From: Wansuia hejianensis
Lineage (GTDB): Bacteria > Bacillota > Clostridia > Lachnospirales > Lachnospiraceae
Direction of reading: 5' to 3'
Assembly: GCF_014337215.1 (NCBI RefSeq)
Contig: NZ_CP060635.1
Span: 3,667,501 to 3,731,500, forward strand
Length of the DNA: 64,000 bases
Below, piece by piece: positions 40,522-49,133 of the stretch (its first letter is position 1; the number at the start of each line of letters is the position of its first letter). A model generated the notes under the pieces. It had not been told where the DNA came from, did no database searches, and worked only from the letters and a program-made list of their open reading frames with translations. Position numbers and translations under genes: made by a program.

Positions 40522-40691
40522 TTCGTATGTGTTGTTACACGGCGGCTTGAAAAATGAATGTCCTGTATGTCGCATTCCGTTAATTACAAATGACAATTTA
40601 AAATATTTCAATCATCCATCAGAAATCGGAAATGTGTGTTATAATTAAATAAAATCAGCATTGCATTTGCTTTGATGAAGTGGGAGTCTTT

Positions 40692-42029
40692 ATGGGAATT
40701 GCTGTTGGAATTGATATCGGAACTACAACGATCTGTGCCTGCGCGGTCGACGCGGATTCAGGGAAGGTGCTGGAGACATGGACCAGAGAGCACGGTTCTA
40801 TACAGGGCAGTATGGAATGGGAAAAGCTCCAGAGCCCGGAGGAAATTTTGACGGATGTTTTCTGGATTCTGGAGGATGTTAAGAGGAAATATGCAGGAAT
40901 TGCCGGCATCGGGCTGACGGGACAGATGCATGGGATTCTGTACGTGAACAGTGAAGGGGCGGCGGTATCCCCCCTCTATACCTGGCAGGACGTAAGGGGG
41001 GAGGAATGTGTAAGGTGGCTGAAGGAAATGACGGGGTATGACTGTCCGGCCGGGTATGGCAGTGCGACTCATTGCTATAATGTACAGCATCGGATGACGC
41101 CTGCGGATGCTGCCGGATTTTGTACGATTCATGGATATCTTCTGATGAAGCTCTGCAGGCTGGAACGGGCAGTGATCCATCCTTCGGATGCGGCTGGGAT
41201 CGGGTTGTATGACAGGAGGACAGGGGACTTTGACCGGGCAGCGATAGAGAAGGGCGGCATGGATGCGGGAATGTTTCCAAATGTTTCCGGAGATTTCCAG
41301 GGCGTGACGGATGACGGAATTCCAGTGGCTGTGGGGATCGGGGATAACCAGGCCAGTTTTTGCGGTGCAGTGCGGGAACCGGCTGAAAGTGTACTGGTGA
41401 ATATGGGCACAGGCAGCCAGGTATCAGTCTGGAGCCGGAAGCCGGTACATGGCACAGGACTGGAATTCAGGCCTTATCTGGAACAGGATTATCTCGCTGC
41501 CGGATCTTCCCTGTGCGGCGGGAGGGCGTATGCAGTTCTGGAGCGTTTCTTTCGTGAGGCAGTGGAGCTGAGCGGCCGTCCGGCGGAGTCCATGTACGGG
41601 ATCATGAACAGGCTGGCGGAGAATTATAAGGAACTGGCTGAGCCCTTGGAGGTGCGGACAACCTTTTGTGGAACCAGGGAGCGGCCGGAGCTGAGGGGAG
41701 CCATTGAAGGGATTGGAATTGATAATTTTACTCCTGCCCATCTGACAGTAGGATTTCTGATGGGATGTGTGGAAGAATTGTATGGGATGTACAGAAGTGC
41801 TCAGGAGATACTGCGGATAAAACCGAGGATTCTGGTTGGGGCGGGCAACGGCCTGAGGAATAACCGGGCGCTGCGGAACATGATAGCGGAGCGATTTCAG
41901 ATGGATTTGAGAATACCGGTACATCGGGAAGAGGCGGCGTTCGGAGCGGCGCTGTTTTCATTGAAATGCTGCAGAGGTCTGACGGCAGAAGAGGCAGGAA
42001 GGTATATTGAATATGAAACAGAGCATTGA
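40692..42029 (+). CDS. FGGY-family carbohydrate kinase (sedoheptulokinase-like)
   Basis: The kinase fold shows phosphate-1 loop GIDIGTTTICACAVD, GIGLTGQMHGILYVN followed by SPLYTWQDVRGEE, and the adenosine part with LVNMGTGSQVS and VGAGNGLRNN. These phrases fit the sedoheptulokinase-like branch better than xylulokinase, but substrate cannot be assigned. GGGAG at five bases supports ATG 40692; length is 445. It is separated from rbsD by a hairpin and may have its own weak promoter. A bidirectional terminator separates it from the convergent polyol dehydrogenase. Confidence 0.8.
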   Translation: MGIAVGIDIGTTTICACAVDADSGKVLETWTREHGSIQGSMEWEKLQSPEEILTDVFWILEDVKRKYAGIAGIGLTGQMHGILYVNSEGAAVSPLYTWQDVRGEECVRWLKEMTGYDCPAGYGSATHCYNVQHRMTPADAAGFCTIHGYLLMKLCRLERAVIHPSDAAGIGLYDRRTGDFDRAAIEKGGMDAGMFPNVSGDFQGVTDDGIPVAVGIGDNQASFCGAVREPAESVLVNMGTGSQVSVWSRKPVHGTGLEFRPYLEQDYLAAGSSLCGGRAYAVLERFFREAVELSGRPAESMYGIMNRLAENYKELAEPLEVRTTFCGTRERPELRGAIEGIGIDNFTPAHLTVGFLMGCVEELYGMYRSAQEILRIKPRILVGAGNGLRNNRALRNMIAERFQMDLRIPVHREEAAFGAALFSLKCCRGLTAEEAGRYIEYETEH

Positions 42030-42036
42030 CGGAAAA

Positions 42037-42076
42037 GCCGGATGCCGCAGGGTGTGACCTGCGGCATCCGGCCCTT
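42037..42076. terminator. Bidirectional terminator between convergent genes
   Basis: GCCGGATGCCGCAGG pairs perfectly over 15 bases with its complement around loop GTGTGA, with AAAA on the left and CCTTTT on the right, so it can stop transcription from either side. Confidence 0.85.
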
Positions 42077-42092
42077 TTCCGGGAAATATGGT

Positions 42093-43142
42093 TTAATCTG
42101 CAATCTTTATAACGGCTTTTACTATATCCGCCTTATTGTTCACGCTGCTGTCCATCGCGTTCTGGACGTCATCCAGATCGAAAATATCTGTCACAATGCC
42201 CTTCAGGTCTACCTTGCCTTCAGCCACTGCTTTAATTGCCAGCGGATAGATGTGGCGGTAGCGGAATACGGAGCGGATGGTCAGCTCTTTGTCACAGATC
42301 ATGCTGGTGTTCAGGTTCATGGTACCGGAGGCGCTGTAGCCAACCTGTACGAGCGTACCGTCCTTTACCAGCATTTCCAGGCCCTGGTTTGCACAGATCT
42401 CAGAACCGGAGGTCTCGATCACCAGATCACAGCCGCGGCCGTTGGTCAGCTCTTCGATTTCCTTTACCGCGTCTTTTTCTTTACCATTGATCACGCCGGT
42501 GGCTCCCAGCTCGAGGGCTTTGTCCAGACGTTTCTGCATGATGTCAACTACGTATACGTCGGTCACGCCCAGCGCCTTCAGCGCCATCATGGATACCAGA
42601 CCGATACAGCCAGATCCGGTGACTACGGCTACCTGTCCCATATGGGCTCCGCCCTGCTGTGCTGCATGGAAACCTACAGCCAGAGGTTCAATCAGAGCGC
42701 CCTCCATGGTACTGACATTATCCGGAAGCTTGAAGCAAAGGCCCGCTTCATGGGCAACGTATTCCTGGAACACACCGTCTACCGGCGGAGTGGCGAAGAA
42801 CACCACGTCCGGGCAGAGGTTGTAGCGCCCGGTCTTGCAGAATTCACAGTGTCCGCAGGTTTTGCCCGGCTCCAGGGCTACCCGGTCGCCGGCCTTCAGG
42901 CCTTTCACATTTTTACCTACTTCAACAATTGTGCCGCCCGGCTCATGTCCGAGAACAAAAGGTGGCTCTACTATGTAATCACCGATCCGTCCGTGTTCAT
43001 AATAATGGAGATCGGAACCACAGATTCCCACATACTCCAGCTTCACAAGCACCTCATCATCCTTCGGTACCGGGATCGGGCGCTGTTCAAAGCCCATCTT
43101 TCCGATGCCGTTCATCACGGCTACTTTCATTGTACCTTCCAT
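42093..43142 (-). CDS. L-iditol/sorbitol/xylitol dehydrogenase (zinc)
   Basis: A 349-residue medium-chain dehydrogenase interconverting polyols and ketoses with NAD(H). The catalytic zinc motif is GICGSDLHYYEHG and LGHEPGG, the structural zinc cysteines are CGHCEFCKTGRYNLC and the cofactor loop VVTGSGCIGLVSMMALK; DPDVVFF-type insertion agrees with the sorbitol/xylitol group. GGGAGG lies eight bases before the ATG at 43142. A consensus promoter is followed by the paired TTTATAAA operator, so repression by the ROK regulator at 33497 is likely. The forward-strand open frame here is an antisense artefact. Confidence 0.88.
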   Translation of the reverse strand: MEGTMKVAVMNGIGKMGFEQRPIPVPKDDEVLVKLEYVGICGSDLHYYEHGRIGDYIVEPPFVLGHEPGGTIVEVGKNVKGLKAGDRVALEPGKTCGHCEFCKTGRYNLCPDVVFFATPPVDGVFQEYVAHEAGLCFKLPDNVSTMEGALIEPLAVGFHAAQQGGAHMGQVAVVTGSGCIGLVSMMALKALGVTDVYVVDIMQKRLDKALELGATGVINGKEKDAVKEIEELTNGRGCDLVIETSGSEICANQGLEMLVKDGTLVQVGYSASGTMNLNTSMICDKELTIRSVFRYRHIYPLAIKAVAEGKVDLKGIVTDIFDLDDVQNAMDSSVNNKADIVKAVIKIAD

Positions 43143-43185
43143 AACGATACACCTCCCAGGTCGTTTAAACTAATAATTGAATGAC

Positions 43186-43207
43186 TTTATAAAAGTATTT
43201 ATAAAAG
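43186..43207. promoter_or_regulatory. Paired TTTATAAA operator of polyol dehydrogenase gene
   Basis: TTTATAAAAG occurs at 43186 and 43198, just after the start site of the minus-strand promoter. It shares core and 12-base spacing with the site at 33004. Confidence 0.7.
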
Positions 43208-43216
43208 TATGAGCCT

Positions 43217-43245
43217 ATTATAAGTTCTCTTTCAAAATCTGTCAA
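43217..43245 (-). promoter_or_regulatory. Consensus promoter of polyol dehydrogenase gene
   Basis: On the minus strand TTGACA (43245-43240) and TATAAT (43222-43217) are 17 bases apart, both perfect. The intergenic region 43143-43475 is AT-rich and also carries AATTAAAA/TTTTAATT repeats at 43251 and 43272. Confidence 0.8.
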
Positions 43246-43323
43246 TGGTTAATTAAAAAATAAAAAATCTCTTTTAATTGATAAAAAATGCACAAAGGAA
43301 ATAAAATTTTTAAAAAGTTATTG

Positions 43324-43352
43324 TTGACAAGTACAAAAAATAGAGTTATTAT
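43324..43352 (+). promoter_or_regulatory. Sigma-A promoter of second sugar importer
   Basis: TTGACA (43324-43329) and TATTAT (43347-43352) with 17-base spacing, driving the operon that starts at 43476. Confidence 0.75.
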
Positions 43353-43475
43353 AGAGCCACTTAAGAAAATACTTTTTTAAATTCGCTTCAAAAGAGTGAA
43401 AGGAGAGCACACTCTCCGGCCATGATAAGGAGAAGATGAAAAAGAGTTCTGATTATTTAATGGGAGGTGTAATGG

Positions 43476-44987
43476 ATGGCTGAAAATCAAACGATACTTG
43501 AGTTGCAGCATATATCCAAGTATTTTCCTGGTGTGAAAGCTCTGGACGATGTGAATTTCAAGCTGAAAAAGGGCACGGTTCACGTTCTGTGCGGAGAAAA
43601 CGGGGCTGGAAAATCTACGTTGATGAAAATCATTGACGGGGTTTATCAGGCAGATAAGGGAGATGTTTTTATCAATGGCAAGAAAACAGTCATCAGAGAT
43701 CCGCTTCATGCGAAGGCGAACGGAATCGCGATGATCTTTCAGGAGCTGTCCTATGTTCCTGATATGACTTTGGAGGAAAATCTCTGCCTGGGAAGCTGGC
43801 CGAAGAAGGGTGCGAGAATTGACTGGAAGACGGTGCGCCGCCGCACACTTGACCTGTTGAAGCAGGAAGGCTTGCCTTATGCTCCGGATGTGAAGCTGCG
43901 CAGCCTCAGCGTATCCGACATCCAGATGATTGAGATCCTGAAAGCGGTTTCCTATGATGCACGGATCATCATCATGGACGAGCCCACATCTGCAATTACT
44001 GATAAGGAAGTAAAGGTTCTCTTTCAGAAGATCGCGGACCTGAAGGCAAGAGGTGCCAGCATCATCTATATTTCACATAAGATGGACGAGATTTTCCAGA
44101 TTGCCGATGAAATTACGGTATTTCGTGACGGCAAATCCATCATCACGAAGGATGCCGCGGATCTGACCGTCGATCAGGTTGTTGAGTATATGGTTGGAAG
44201 GAAGATTGAGAACCAGTATCCCAAAGAACAGATTCCGATTGGAGACGAAATCCTGAGCGTGGAAGGCCTGACTCAGCCGGGAATTTTTGAAAATGTCAAT
44301 TTCCATGTCAAAGCCGGTGAAATCGTAGGCTTTGCCGGGCTGATGGGCGCGGGGCGGACAGAGATCATGCGCGCGATCTTCGGTCTGGACCCCTACTCCT
44401 CCGGTAAGATCCGGATCAAGGGGAAGGACGTACATATTAAAAATGTCAGACAGAGTATCAGGAATGGGCTGGCGATGCTGACGGAAGACAGGCGCCGGAC
44501 GGGAATCGTTCCAATCCTCAGTGTGAAATACAATACCACGCTGGCTTCTCTGGACAAGATCATCTACAAGGGACTGCTGCACAGCGGCGAGGAGAACAGA
44601 GTTGTGAAGGATTCCTGCGACAGCATGAAGGTGAAGACGCCTTCCTATGAGACGCCGATCGCGAATCTGAGCGGAGGAAACCAACAGAAGGTCGTCCTTG
44701 CTAAATGGCTGATCTGTAATCCACAGATACTGATTGCAGATGAACCGACCAGAGGAATTGATGTGGGCGCCAAGCGTGAGATCTATGAACTTATGAATAA
44801 GTTTGCCTCGAACGGGAAGGGGATTATCATGATCTCTTCAGAATTACCGGAGCTGATTGGAATCTGCGACCGGATCTATGTCGTAAGTGAAGGCCATATT
44901 GCCGGAATGCTTTCAAGATCAGAATTTTCACAGGAAGCGATTATGCAGCTGGCCGTTTCAAATGTTCAGAAAGAAAGGGAGGCGTAA
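43476..44987 (+). CDS. CUT2 sugar ABC transporter ATP-binding protein, second importer
   Basis: A double ATPase of 503 residues. First Walker A CGENGAGKSTLMKI, Walker B IIIMDEPTSAI, second-domain loop GLMGAGRTEIMRAIFG, signature LSGGNQQKVV and DEPTRGIDVGAKREIY. The sequence is paralogous to the ATPase at 35182 but not identical, so the importer arose by old duplication rather than recent copying. GGGAGG precedes ATG 43476. The permease gene follows seven bases after its stop. Confidence 0.93.
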   Translation: MAENQTILELQHISKYFPGVKALDDVNFKLKKGTVHVLCGENGAGKSTLMKIIDGVYQADKGDVFINGKKTVIRDPLHAKANGIAMIFQELSYVPDMTLEENLCLGSWPKKGARIDWKTVRRRTLDLLKQEGLPYAPDVKLRSLSVSDIQMIEILKAVSYDARIIIMDEPTSAITDKEVKVLFQKIADLKARGASIIYISHKMDEIFQIADEITVFRDGKSIITKDAADLTVDQVVEYMVGRKIENQYPKEQIPIGDEILSVEGLTQPGIFENVNFHVKAGEIVGFAGLMGAGRTEIMRAIFGLDPYSSGKIRIKGKDVHIKNVRQSIRNGLAMLTEDRRRTGIVPILSVKYNTTLASLDKIIYKGLLHSGEENRVVKDSCDSMKVKTPSYETPIANLSGGNQQKVVLAKWLICNPQILIADEPTRGIDVGAKREIYELMNKFASNGKGIIMISSELPELIGICDRIYVVSEGHIAGMLSRSEFSQEAIMQLAVSNVQKEREA

Positions 44988-44993
44988 ATCAAC

Positions 44994-45959
44994 ATGAACG
45001 CAACGAACAAAGTAGATTTCAAAAAGCTTTTGTCAAAATACAGCATTATACTGATCCTGATTATCATCATGGTTATCTGTACATTTGCCAACAGCAGCTT
45101 CTTAAGTGCCAGCAACCTGATCAATGTCTGCCGGCAGCAGTCAGTTACCATTATCATAGCCTTTGGTGAAATGGCCCTGATTATCTGCGGACAGCTGGAT
45201 TTGTCCTGCGGCGCCGTAATCGCGCTTGCTGGCTGCCTGTCGGTTTCATCCTATAAGATCACCGGCAATATGCTTCTCGCATTCCTCGTGGCAGTCGTTA
45301 TCGCAGTAGGCGTGAACCTGCTCAACGGCATCATGGTTACGAAATTTATGGCTCCGGCTTTTATCGCAACACTTGCGACGCAGACCATGGCACGCGGCGC
45401 CGCCCTGTATATTACGAACGGTCAGAATATATATGAAATTGGCGATTATACGGTAGTAGGCCAGGGATCACTGGGAATTATCCCGATTCCCGTTATTTTC
45501 ATGGTATGCATATTCATCCTGATGTCCTATCTGATGCGCCATACGCGCTGGGGACGTTCTACATATGCGGTAGGAGGCAACAGCGAAGCGGCTAACGCTT
45601 CCGGCATCAATACGCAGCTTGTCATCATGAAGGCCTATATCCTCAACGGTATTCTGGTAGGTATCGCGGCAGTCCTCTTCATGTCCCGTGTAAACGGCGG
45701 ACTTCCCGCGGGAGCTTCCGGATATGAGATGGATGGGCTGACAGCTACCATCGTCGGCGGCACCAGCTTCACGGGCGGTATCGGCACCCCATGGGGAACC
45801 GTAGTCGGTGCGTTTGTGGTTGGCTTCCTGGGAAATATCATGAACCTGATGTCTATTGATTCCTACATTCAGCAGATTGTCCGCGGAGCAATCATCGCGT
45901 TCGCCGTAATCTGGGATATTTATTCAAAATCACGTCAGACCTATAAAAAGGGCAAATAA
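44994..45959 (+). CDS. CUT2 sugar ABC transporter permease, second importer
   Basis: A 321-residue RbsC-like membrane protein with CGQLDLSCGAVIALAG, the substrate-channel signature, and ATIVGGTSFTGGIGTPWG near the C-terminus. About ten hydrophobic helices are apparent. The gene follows GGGAGG and is cotranscribed with the ATPase. The cytoplasmic loop has WGRSTYAVGGNSEAANASGIN, typical of ATPase contact. Confidence 0.92.
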   Translation: MNATNKVDFKKLLSKYSIILILIIIMVICTFANSSFLSASNLINVCRQQSVTIIIAFGEMALIICGQLDLSCGAVIALAGCLSVSSYKITGNMLLAFLVAVVIAVGVNLLNGIMVTKFMAPAFIATLATQTMARGAALYITNGQNIYEIGDYTVVGQGSLGIIPIPVIFMVCIFILMSYLMRHTRWGRSTYAVGGNSEAANASGINTQLVIMKAYILNGILVGIAAVLFMSRVNGGLPAGASGYEMDGLTATIVGGTSFTGGIGTPWGTVVGAFVVGFLGNIMNLMSIDSYIQQIVRGAIIAFAVIWDIYSKSRQTYKKGK

Positions 45960-45981
45960 CGGTTGTTTAATGATTCTGCTA

Positions 45982-46009
45982 ATTCGCCCCGCAGAACCGC
46001 GGGGCAAAT
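45982..46009 (+). other. Intercistronic hairpin before binding-protein gene
   Basis: GCCCCGC and GCGGGGC pair with AATT/AATT flanks and no U tract. It probably influences mRNA processing rather than termination. Confidence 0.55.
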
Positions 46010-46048
46010 TATAAAAAGAAAATGCACAAAAAAGGGAGGTAGCATTTT

Positions 46049-47158
46049 ATGAAGAAAAGAATTTTAGCGTTAATGTGTGCAGTTGTATTGGGCGGTTCAC
46101 TGGCAGCCTGCGGTTCTTCAGGCGGAACAGACGCAAAATCCACAGCTTCCAGCGGTTCCAAAGCAGAGAGCAGCGCGGCAAGCTCATCAGCATCCGGTGA
46201 AGAAAAGACCGGCGGCTTCAAAGTGGCTTATATCGCCCGTAACCAGTCCGATCCCTTTGCGGCAGAGCTGGTGAATCAGTTCACCCTGCAGGCAGAGCAG
46301 TACAAGGATACCTTTACACTGGATACCTTTGATTCACAGGCAGACAGCGAGAAGGAAAACTCCATCATCGAGGACTGTATCACGAAGAAATATGACTGTA
46401 TCATCATCCAGCCCAACGACGGCGAGCTGCAGAAGCCGTACTGCCAGAAGATTCTGGACGCAGGCCTTTTCTGTATCACAACTAACGCAGCGATCCGTGA
46501 CCTGGAAGGCGGCTCCTGGGTTGACGGCGATCCGTACGCACAGGGCGAAGCGATTGCAAAACTGGCGGCAGAGAACGTTCCGGAAAACGGAGTCGTAGGA
46601 ATTCTGAACTGCATGCCCGGAAACTTCCACACCACATCCCGTTATGAAGCGATCAAGGCGGAGTTCATGGACAAGAGAACAGATTGCAAGATCATCGGCG
46701 ATTTCATGGTAGAAGAAGCCACAGAAGCAGCAGCTATGTCGGTAATGGAAGACTGGGCAACCTCTTATGGACGCATCGACTGCATGCTGACCACCGCCGA
46801 CCTGCTGGGCAATGGATCTTATGAAGCGGTCAAGGACGACGCTACATACGAGGGAATGCAGGTTTACTCTGTTGACTGTCTGGCTAAGACCGTTCTTGAA
46901 ATCAAAGACGGCGTTTATACCGCAGCCGTATACCAGAATCCTCCGGCACTGGCTGCCGCTAACCTGGATGCAGCCTACAAGCTTCTGACAGGCGCTGAAA
47001 CGGTTGTTGAGACTTCTGTTGATTCTCTGCTCTGTACTGCAGACAATGTAGATCAGTTTATCCAGATGTACATTGAGCAGGGACAGATCACCAAAGAAGA
47101 AGCGGCAGAGCACGGCTACACGGAAGGCAGCGTCAAATCAATTCTTGAGGAAGCATAA
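46049..47158 (+). CDS. Sugar-binding lipoprotein, second importer
   Basis: Signal peptide with lipobox LAAC at about residue 20, a Ser/Ala/Lys linker, and an RbsB-like periplasmic binding domain. Sequence landmarks are VAYIARNQSDPFAAELVNQF, IEDCITKKYDCIIIQPNDGE and LTTADLLGNGSYEAVKDD. At 369 residues it is somewhat longer than RbsB. GGGAGG lies nine bases before ATG 46049. Its gene comes after ATPase and permease, in the same order as the first importer cassette. Confidence 0.9.
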   Translation: MKKRILALMCAVVLGGSLAACGSSGGTDAKSTASSGSKAESSAASSSASGEEKTGGFKVAYIARNQSDPFAAELVNQFTLQAEQYKDTFTLDTFDSQADSEKENSIIEDCITKKYDCIIIQPNDGELQKPYCQKILDAGLFCITTNAAIRDLEGGSWVDGDPYAQGEAIAKLAAENVPENGVVGILNCMPGNFHTTSRYEAIKAEFMDKRTDCKIIGDFMVEEATEAAAMSVMEDWATSYGRIDCMLTTADLLGNGSYEAVKDDATYEGMQVYSVDCLAKTVLEIKDGVYTAAVYQNPPALAAANLDAAYKLLTGAETVVETSVDSLLCTADNVDQFIQMYIEQGQITKEEAAEHGYTEGSVKSILEEA

Positions 47159-47185
47159 GAATCAGGGTATCACATAGTTACTGGT

Positions 47186-47223
47186 ATGGCGCATTGGAAA
47201 AAAGAGGTTTTTCAATGCGCCAT
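47186..47223 (+). other. Stem-loop between binding protein and SDR genes
   Basis: ATGGCGCATTG plus AAAAA pairs with TTTTT plus CAATGCGCCAT (one bulged G), loop AGAGG, weak T content after. Possible attenuator or mRNA barrier. Confidence 0.55.
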
Positions 47224-47280
47224 TTCTGGATTTTATCATATCACATGGCAGAATAGGGAATGGTTAAGGAGGACAACACC

Positions 47281-48045
47281 ATGTATTTAGAGGAGATGTT
47301 TGGGTTAAACGGCAAGGTTGCCATTGTTACAGGGGGAAGAAGAGGAATCGGACAGGTAGTAGCCTGCGGACTGGCAAAGGCCGGGGCTGAAGTTGTGATT
47401 TTCAGCAGAACCCTGTCGCCGGAAACTGTTAAAATGATTACAGACGAGGGCGGCAAAGCTTATGATATCGCGGTAGACGTTACGGATGAAAAGGGCGTGG
47501 ATGAAGCAGTGGCAGAGGTTATGAAACGGTCCGGACATATTGATGTGGTGTTTAATAATGCCGGTATCTGTATTCATGAGGATACTCTGGAAGCCTCGAT
47601 CGAGGACTGGAGACAGGTGATCGATGTGAACCTGACCGGTGAATATATCGTTGCCCGTGCAGTCGGAAGAGCGATGATTGAAAACAAGATTCATGGAAGC
47701 ATCATTAATATGGGCTCCATGTCGGGAACCATAGTGAATATTCCCCAGTGGCAGGCCTCTTATAACGCATCCAAGGCGGGGGTAATCCATATGACGAAAT
47801 CACTGGCCATTGAATGGGCGGAGTACGGAATCCGCGTAAACAGCCTGAGCCCGGGATATATAGGGACGCCCATGTCTGCCGATACGCCTCAGGAGCTGAA
47901 AGATGCCTGGATGCCTCTGATCCCCCAGCACCGCATGGGCAAACCGGAAGAGCTGCTGCCGGCGATCCTCTATCTGGCCTGCGATGCGGCCGGATATACG
48001 ACCGGTTCGGATGTGATTGTTGACGGAGGATACGTATCCTTCTGA
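47281..48045 (+). CDS. Short-chain dehydrogenase/reductase
   Basis: A classical NAD(P)-dependent SDR of 254 residues. The cofactor loop is TGGRRGIGQVV, the NNAG motif occurs in VFNNAGI, and the catalytic Ser, Tyr and Lys are in NMGSMSG and YNASKAGV. The end ASYTTGSDVIVDGGYV style region (here AGYTTGSDVIVDGGY) is typical of ketose/polyol reductases such as sorbose or xylulose reductases. AAGGAGG precedes ATG 47281. The imported sugar or polyol is probably its substrate. It follows a hairpin after the sugar-binding gene. Confidence 0.85.
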   Translation: MYLEEMFGLNGKVAIVTGGRRGIGQVVACGLAKAGAEVVIFSRTLSPETVKMITDEGGKAYDIAVDVTDEKGVDEAVAEVMKRSGHIDVVFNNAGICIHEDTLEASIEDWRQVIDVNLTGEYIVARAVGRAMIENKIHGSIINMGSMSGTIVNIPQWQASYNASKAGVIHMTKSLAIEWAEYGIRVNSLSPGYIGTPMSADTPQELKDAWMPLIPQHRMGKPEELLPAILYLACDAAGYTTGSDVIVDGGYVSF

Positions 48046-48050
48046 TGAAC

Positions 48051-48115
48051 GGGGCATAACCCGGAGCGGCCCCGGAAGGGGCGTGATTGCCGGCCGCAGA
48101 GTGGACTGCTGCGGC
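48051..48115 (+). repeat. Possible diverged copy of the 69-bp repeat
   Basis: GGCCCCGGAAGGGGC followed by GTGATTGCCGG corresponds to GGCCCCGTCAGGGGC and ATGAGTTGCGG of array unit A, with a third stem CCGCAG/CTGCGG. The first stem differs. Membership is uncertain; the hairpins could be unrelated. Confidence 0.3.
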
Positions 48116-48161
48116 AGCAGCGACTGAGCCGCTTCGGAATACAGATAAGGAGAATAGACAG

Positions 48162-48980
48162 ATGAGCCTGGCGACACTAAAGGAAGTGCTGGATGATGCG
48201 AGACAGAAAAAATATGGAGTGGGGAATTTTGATGTATTTAACCTGGAAATGCTGAGAGGGGTCATTGAAGCCGCAGAGGAGACAGAATCTCCGGTGATCC
48301 TGGCGTATGCGGAGTCCTTTGAAACGCTGGCGGACATCCGCCATTACGGGAAATTGCTGCGCTCTTATGCGGAGGCAGCATCGGTACCGGTAGTGATACA
48401 CTGCGACCATGCGGTAACCCTGGAAGAGATACAGAGAGTTCTGGAAAGTGGTTTTACATCGGTGATGATTGATGCTTCTGATAAAACCTTTGAGGAAAAT
48501 GTCAGAATTACCAGGAAGGCAGTGGAAATGGCGCGGCCTTTCCATGCCTCTGTAGAATCGGAAATCGGGCATGTGGCAGGTCTGGAAGCTTTGTTTGAAA
48601 ATGACCATAACGTATTTACCGATCCTGAAACGGCCAGAAAATTTGCCGAAGCCACGGAGGTGGACGCCCTGGCCGTGTCTATTGGCAATGTGCATGGAGT
48701 CTACCGGAAGGAACCGGATATACAATTTGAGCTTCTGGAACGGCTGGAGCAGGAGGTTCCGGTTCCGCTGGTCCTTCACGGCGCATCGGGGATTTCGGAT
48801 GAGGATACCCGGCGCATGGTGAGGTGCGGGATTACAAAAGTCAATTATTATACGGATTTATGTATTGCTGCCTCCGATTGCATCCGGCAAAACGCGGATA
48901 AGCACTATTACGAGCTCAGCAAGGCGGTTGTGGATGCTGTGAAAGAGGCGGCTAAAGCGAAGATGCTTCTTCTGAAATAA
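48162..48980 (+). CDS. Class II ketose-bisphosphate aldolase
   Basis: Zinc aldolase of 272 residues. The Zn ligands and substrate motif are VVIHCDHAVTLEEI, AVSIGNVHGVYRKEP and LVLHGASGISDED, and KVNYYTDLC is the phosphate-binding region. It belongs to the fructose/tagatose-bisphosphate aldolase family and might split the product of the kinases nearby, such as a ketopentose 1-phosphate or a ketose 1,6-bisphosphate. GGAG lies near ATG 48162. The SDR gene and importer are upstream, the ROK gene is downstream after a promoter. Confidence 0.87.
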   Translation: MSLATLKEVLDDARQKKYGVGNFDVFNLEMLRGVIEAAEETESPVILAYAESFETLADIRHYGKLLRSYAEAASVPVVIHCDHAVTLEEIQRVLESGFTSVMIDASDKTFEENVRITRKAVEMARPFHASVESEIGHVAGLEALFENDHNVFTDPETARKFAEATEVDALAVSIGNVHGVYRKEPDIQFELLERLEQEVPVPLVLHGASGISDEDTRRMVRCGITKVNYYTDLCIAASDCIRQNADKHYYELSKAVVDAVKEAAKAKMLLLK

Positions 48981-49064
48981 GCGATTTATTTATGCAGCTC
49001 CAGACGGTGCAGAGCGCAATAACTGAAAATCCGGCAAAAAAGAGAAAATCCGGCCCGATTATAC

Positions 49065-49096
49065 TTGAAAAAAGTTTCAATATGTTATAAATTGAA
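49065..49096 (+). promoter_or_regulatory. Promoter and operator region of second ROK gene
   Basis: TTGAAA (49065) and TATAAA (49086) are 15 bases apart, a suboptimal spacing. Inverted repeat TTCAAT/ATTGAA (49076-49081, 49091-49096) and TTGAAA/TTTCAA (49065-49080) overlap it, which suggests autoregulation. Confidence 0.4.
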
Positions 49097-49133
49097 GGTA
49101 ACATGCGGAAAATGACTGGAAGGAGAGGATAAA

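Noticed and set aside
42042..43184. A 380-codon forward-strand protein
   Set aside because: It is antisense to a polyol dehydrogenase that has all zinc and NAD motifs, a ribosome site and a consensus promoter.
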